NCBI GenBank assembly: GCA_964353405.1
Contig: CAYGWJ010000409.1
Coordinates: forward strand, 1 to 9,067
Direction of reading: 5' to 3'
Origin: JBGLNJ01 sp964353405
GTDB taxonomy: Bacteria > Chloroflexota > Anaerolineae > Fen-1058
DNA: 9,067 nt
In this document: positions 7,501 through 9,067 of the stretch, in pieces
Numbering within the stretch: the stretch's first letter is position 1
How the letters are laid out: every line of letters starts with the position of its first letter
Position numbers and translations under genes: made by a program
The notes under the pieces: model-generated
The model's database searches: none
Told to the model about the DNA's origin: nothing
What the model saw: only the letters and a program-made list of their open reading frames with translations

Positions 7501-7777
7501 TCATCAGCACGCGGTCAGTGCCGGTCTGGGCCAAAGCGGCCGCCTCGGCGGTCTGACCGGCTTCCAGCAATCGCTGGCGCGCGCGCATCCTGGCGAGATC
7601 TTTCGGGTTGGGTTGGTCAATCGGCTTGACGTTGCCAGCCTGGCCAGTCCGGTCAACCGGTGGATTGGCGGTGCTTTGATCATCCGGGGCTGGCGGATTT
7701 GCCGCTGCCGGCAGGACCACCAAGAAATTGACCATGAGCGCAACGACCAGCAGCGCTCTCCACAGTGTGCGTTTCAT
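4568..7777 (-). CDS. Secreted M6-family metalloprotease (immune inhibitor A-like)
   Basis: From the ATG at 7775-7777 the product is 1069 residues. This start is chosen over one 17 codons upstream because AGGAGG (7784-7789) sits 6 nt before it and the signal peptide then begins properly (MKRTLWRALLVVALMV, cleavage near PAAA at 23-26). A proregion follows, then VLMILVEF (90-97), typical of the M6 core. An acidic DKNGDGIID loop (287-295) probably binds calcium. The zinc motif is HEYAH (375-379) followed by NLGANDLY. Residues about 490-630 form the beta-sandwich (MAM-like) region, with FVDNIKV; LLAWYNNNSKTDNEV and GRMLVVDSHPDP are characteristic of InhA-type enzymes. A Ser/Thr-rich domain (about 925-1055) leads to the tail VRVFLPIILK. 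It should be a zinc endopeptidase acting outside the cell; its substrates cannot be read from sequence. No convincing promoter was found. Confidence 0.95.
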   Translation of the reverse strand: MKRTLWRALLVVALMVNFLVVLPAAANPPAPDDQSTANPPVDRTGQAGNVKPIDQPNPKDLARMRARQRLLEAGQTAEAAALAQTGTDRVLMILVEFAGTDVFTWTQGVSTWDPKGIADPNEFTGTVGDCSNIITQTTVFTYTGPLHNQMARPLSAADRSGDSIWTTDFTPQWFNSFLFGSGVTFNYTRTDNSLVNEDFTGESLTQYFSDLSSGTYTVTGDVVGWVQVPHSTWYYDADQCPGARSGASTSRGVIPGAGNARDLVKHSLDAVNAISNTLPGFNWANYDKNGDGIIDRLWIVHAGYGEEDGTTLLNRNPTDPNDPNRMAPDPKSFYGEAAVWSHSSAVTPPYSVTQNIAAGPYIAMPENGGIGVFAHEYAHNLGANDLYAYGNGETSAGFWALQADDWTGYPIGFEPPAPDPWHLDNWGWLQPMVITDTSKVYTVTVGQASAFSSLGTAVLPNAYRGAKIMLPTGQVPLAVAPWQGSYYWWGGKLDQSNAMMTTKNPVAIPAGVTTLSFDLVYDLEDQWDFLWVQVSLDGKNWATLTNTNTSCVHDPGWIGGLYGFPDDLCAAGLGGLTGYNANWPDPETQVFTITSPIAMSGYLRFWYMTDWATTYSGPFVDNIKVTSGANTLLADDAESGDAKWVYADPWVRSDGTQPFTHNFYLQWRNTNLNGGYDSSLGDSRWRYGPANTGLLAWYNNNSKTDNEVFNYLNDYPGFGPKGRMLVVDSHPDPYREPAVVALGYDNEAGNVLDRALMRDAPFTLQDTVGFTMTNTYAFTTTTFTTRFSGLPAASMFHDSMGYYPGAENVPGGPVGQTTPRWMTKQWDASVTVPSTVFYGIKAPGYTDGTRMRYGCSHNALGQVLCYSYATGLGYNGGTGNPGDVYGQYGWHVQLIEEAADHTWGKVKIWNAMKAADQTYAANRTTTSINDTVTYNYQLNQNWGSLLSLFACVPLDTAKVDFVPNSGTNGAVPLPMSCASAASALAGDQTLSALAADATSAVTAVGWTGGNIGAGVSSPGFGFKVKVKPVIGTLSSNLLLYDQGSWWTTVTAPDVPIVPPVRVFLPIILK

Positions 7778-7783
7778 TGTTTT

Positions 7784-7789
7784 CCTCCT
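7784..7789 (-). promoter_or_regulatory. Ribosome binding site of the M6 protease
   Basis: AGGAGG on the minus strand, 6 nt before the ATG at 7775-7777. It fixes the start at that codon rather than the in-frame ATG at 7826-7828. Confidence 0.8.
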
Positions 7790-7881
7790 CTGATTCGGTG
7801 TTTGTCTGTCATATGCGTGGCAATACAAAAACGGTTACGGGCAAAGTGCATGGAACACAGCAGGATTTTGGATAATGGACA

Positions 7882-7894
7882 CACCTCCTTTCTA
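7882..7894 (-). promoter_or_regulatory. Orphan, near-perfect Shine-Dalgarno sequence in the M6 leader region
   Basis: On the minus strand, TAGAAAGGAGGTG is complementary to essentially the whole anti-Shine-Dalgarno end of bacterial 16S rRNA. No ATG follows at normal distance: the first useful codons are ATT at 7874-7876 or GTG codons inside the motif. It lies about 105 bp upstream of the M6 start. It may be a vestigial start site, a ribosome-loading site for a leader peptide, or chance. Its role is unproven. Confidence 0.35.
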
Positions 7895-7936
7895 GCCAAG
7901 TCGTAGGCAGCTTGAGCACAACCTTGATCATTGTCC

Positions 7937-8033
7937 CTAGCAGCTTGTCGGAGAGGTAGCCCAGCCCCTTGCGGGCGTTGGACTTGCGACGGGCACAAGG
8001 CCCTAAACTACGGGTTCTCCGACAGGCTCCTAG
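7937..8033. repeat. Palindromic repeat element between lipoprotein and M6 genes
   Basis: Outer arms 7937-7953 and 8017-8033 are inverted copies matching at 15 of 17 positions (CTAGCAGCTTGTCGGAG against its near-complement). Inside, GTAG (7956-7959 region) and CTAC (8008-8011), and CCTTG (7967-7971) with CAAGG (7996-8000), suggest further pairing. Segment 7990-8011 matches 110-131 of the ffh-rpsP array at 20 of 22 bases, and GCTTGTCGG (7943-7951) also recurs at 92-100. It is therefore a diverged member of the same intergenic repeat family. It starts about 50 bp after the lipoprotein stop codon. Apart from this element and the orphan Shine-Dalgarno, the 307-bp gap 7778-8084 holds no convincing gene. 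Confidence 0.75.
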
Positions 8034-8084
8034 CCACCCCTGTGAGAGATAGTCGAATCGGAATGCCCCCTCCATGCAAGCCGG

Positions 8085-8702
8085 CTACTTGACCATCCAG
8101 TGCTTTGAGTCGGGATTGTACTGCATGGCAATCGTCCAGGTAATAGGCTGGGCCGGGTTGGCTGCCTGCCAGGCTTTCTGGCGAATGTCATAGGCCCAGT
8201 ATGTGCCACTCTCAAGATTCACCAGCACCATACAATCCGTCTCCGAAGAACAACTCTGTACCTCGGCTGTGTAACGCGCATTGCCGAGAAAGCCGGGCGC
8301 ACTGGGCACGTCCGGTCTGAACATCAGGTTGATTTGTTCGACATAGTTGACGCGCGCTCTTCCAATGTAGAAACGCTTGGCCTGTTCAATCCACCAGGTT
8401 TTGTCATCGGGCCGGCCGTTGGCCTTGACGTATTCGTAGTTTTGAGTGGCGCGGAACATTTCTTCCCAGTCGGCAAGGACAGCCTGTTCGACCGGGTCTA
8501 CGGCAGACCGGGAGGCAAGCGTGGCGGGCGCTGGCGTCGAGGATACAGGAACGGGTGCGGCAGTCAGAGTCGGCGTGACCGTGAGCGCAGCCGGGGTTGG
8601 GACTTGATTGATAGAGCAGGCAGACAGGAACACGAGACACGCGACAGCGTTCACCAGTGCTCTCGGATACCGGGATGATGGGGGGGAGAGGGTGTCAGTC
8701 AT
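8085..8702 (-). CDS. Small lipoprotein of unknown function
   Basis: The product is 205 residues from the ATG at 8700-8702. I prefer this start over upstream in-frame ones (as far as 8843) because it places a lipoprotein signal correctly: basic region, hydrophobic 15-28, lipobox LSAC with Cys29. A Pro/Thr/Ala/Ser-rich linker (about 34-63) precedes a compact domain (about 67-205): a helix-rich segment (AVLADWEEMFRA, 75-86) then several probable beta strands ending in a Trp-containing strand (WMVK). This layout recalls NTF2-like lipoproteins, but that is only a guess. Cys151 and Cys157 could form a disulfide. No ribosome binding site precedes the start; a TATAAAT at 8711-8717 would put the transcript start almost at the ATG, so the message may be leaderless. 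The gene faces away from the rightward gene at 8939. Confidence 0.82.
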   Translation of the reverse strand: MTDTLSPPSSRYPRALVNAVACLVFLSACSINQVPTPAALTVTPTLTAAPVPVSSTPAPATLASRSAVDPVEQAVLADWEEMFRATQNYEYVKANGRPDDKTWWIEQAKRFYIGRARVNYVEQINLMFRPDVPSAPGFLGNARYTAEVQSCSSETDCMVLVNLESGTYWAYDIRQKAWQAANPAQPITWTIAMQYNPDSKHWMVK

Positions 8703-8710
8703 AATCTGCA

Positions 8711-8717
8711 ATTTATA
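8711..8717 (-). promoter_or_regulatory. Possible -10 element of the lipoprotein gene
   Basis: TATAAAT on the minus strand, 8 bp before the ATG at 8700-8702. No good -35 is seen at 16-18 bp. If functional, it implies a leaderless transcript, which fits the absence of a Shine-Dalgarno sequence. Confidence 0.3.
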
Positions 8718-8720
8718 CGG

Positions 8721-8743
8721 CTTACCCGGCATGTCAGGGTAAG
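8721..8743. promoter_or_regulatory. Inverted repeat beside the lipoprotein promoter
   Basis: CTTACCC (8721-8727) and GGGTAAG (8737-8743) are perfect 7-bp arms separated by 9 bp. It lies just upstream of the TATAAAT, where a repressor or activator site would be expected. Confidence 0.45.
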
Positions 8744-8751
8744 TGGGCTTG

Positions 8752-8822
8752 CCACAACTTGTGGTGCAGGAGGTTGATGACATGCTATCACAGACCACAA
8801 GCCTGATAGCATTGTGCCACAA
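8752..8822. promoter_or_regulatory. Cluster of three palindromes in the divergent intergenic region
   Basis: Three perfect inverted repeats follow one another: CCACAA-C-TTGTGG (8752-8764); ATGCTATCA (8782-8790) with TGATAGCAT (8804-8812), 13 bp apart; and TTGTG-C-CACAA (8812-8822). The CCACAA word also appears in the middle spacer (ACCACAAG, 8794-8801), complementary to CTTGTGGT at 8758-8765. The recurrence of one half-site suggests operator sites for a dimeric regulator, or alternative RNA hairpins in a long leader. Confidence 0.5.
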
Positions 8823-8880
8823 ACCAGTCACATTGTCAATCATCCATCCGGCGAGGGGTGCGCGTCAAAGTTTTGCAGAG

Positions 8881-8909
8881 TTGGCCTTGGGGGCGGGAAC
8901 GCATACAAT
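8881..8909 (+). promoter_or_regulatory. Probable promoter of the rightward gene at 8939
   Basis: TTGGCC (8881-8886) and TACAAT (8904-8909) are 17 bp apart. The -10 box ends 29 bp before the ATG, leaving room for the AGGAGG at 8928-8933. Confidence 0.45.
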
Positions 8910-8927
8910 AGAGCCAAACGCAAGTAC

Positions 8928-8933
8928 AGGAGG
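8928..8933 (+). promoter_or_regulatory. Ribosome binding site of the rightward gene
   Basis: AGGAGG with a 5-nt spacer before the ATG at 8939-8941. It supports that start. Confidence 0.75.
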
Positions 8934-8938
8934 CTCCC

Positions 8939-9067
8939 ATGCGTATCGAGGATTTGGATGCCCGCTGGCATGAATTGGCCGAAGACGTGATGACAGGCAT
9001 GCAAGAATGGCGGCTGCAACATCCGAAAGCGACCTTCCGAGAGATCGAGGCGGCGCTCGATGAACGT
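8939..9067 (+). CDS. N-terminal 43 codons of a protein, possibly a transposase (partial, runs off right edge)
   Basis: The reading frame is open from the ATG to the window edge and has a strong AGGAGG site and a plausible promoter, so it is very likely a real gene. The visible part is acidic and helical: MRIEDLDARWHELAED, then EWRLQHPKATFREIEAALDER. This wording (a W-R-x-Q-H-P-x-A-T-x-x-E-I-E-x-A-L-D-E-R block) resembles, from memory, the N-terminus of a transposase family common in Chloroflexota (ISKra4-like). No catalytic motif is in view and no terminal inverted repeat could be recognised, so the family is uncertain. It is the only gene in the window on the plus strand. Confidence 0.8.
   Translation, partial: MRIEDLDARWHELAEDVMTGMQEWRLQHPKATFREIEAALDER

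Noticed and set aside
7882..7899. Fragment of a 16S rRNA 3' end, since CACCTCCTTTCTA is present on the plus strand
   Set aside because: Neighbouring sequence does not follow the 16S order, so only the 13-nt Shine-Dalgarno complement matches.
6200..7906. 568-codon open frame on the plus strand opposite the M6 protease
   Set aside because: The opposite strand encodes a protease with HEYAH and many family motifs; the antisense translation is rich in Arg, Gly, Val and His with no domain or proper start site.
7809..8075. 88-codon minus-strand frame in the gap before the M6 gene
   Set aside because: It crosses the palindromic element, has no ribosome site and shows no recognisable protein features.
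8782..8973. Plus-strand frame of 63 codons with an AGGAGG 8 nt upstream
   Set aside because: It overlaps the palindrome cluster and the start of the gene at 8939 in another frame and resembles no protein; the AGGAGG is probably fortuitous, though not excluded.

Overview
The window looks like a chromosomal stretch from a moderately GC-rich bacterium, most likely a member of the Chloroflexota. This is an inference. It rests on two large secreted proteases that both end in a V-F-L-P-[IL]-[IV]-L tail of the kind I associate with exported proteins of that phylum, on large palindromic intergenic repeats, and on the style of the Ffh and lipoprotein genes. No rRNA, tRNA or CRISPR array is visible.

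All firmly identified genes except the last read leftward (minus strand). From right to left they are: a small lipoprotein of unknown function (8085-8702), a large secreted M6 (immune inhibitor A-like) metalloprotease (4568-7777), an eight-repeat TPR lipoprotein (3432-4442), a secreted subtilisin-family serine protease only 7 bp behind it (1775-3424), the signal recognition particle GTPase Ffh (368-1696) with its own promoter, and the first nine codons of ribosomal protein S16, rpsP (1-27). At the extreme right a rightward gene begins at 8939 and leaves the window; its first 43 codons resemble transposase N-termini I recall from Chloroflexota, with low confidence.

The genes fall into two themes. 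Ffh and rpsP are the classical ffh-rpsP housekeeping neighbourhood. The other genes are envelope or secreted products: two proteases with signal peptides and two lipoproteins. The TPR lipoprotein and subtilase are probably one transcription and translation unit; the M6 protease is separated from them by a hairpin that may be a terminator.

The most unusual structure lies between ffh and rpsP. Where these genes are usually close together, 340 bp separate them, and most of that is a three-copy tandem array with a 95-bp period. Each unit carries the last codons and stop codon of ffh plus one arm of a palindromic element. It looks like a microhomology-mediated tandem duplication of the ffh 3' end together with a hairpin element. 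A related palindromic element lies at 7937-8033 between the lipoprotein and the M6 protease gene. A cluster of nested palindromes (8721-8822) sits between the divergent genes at the right end.
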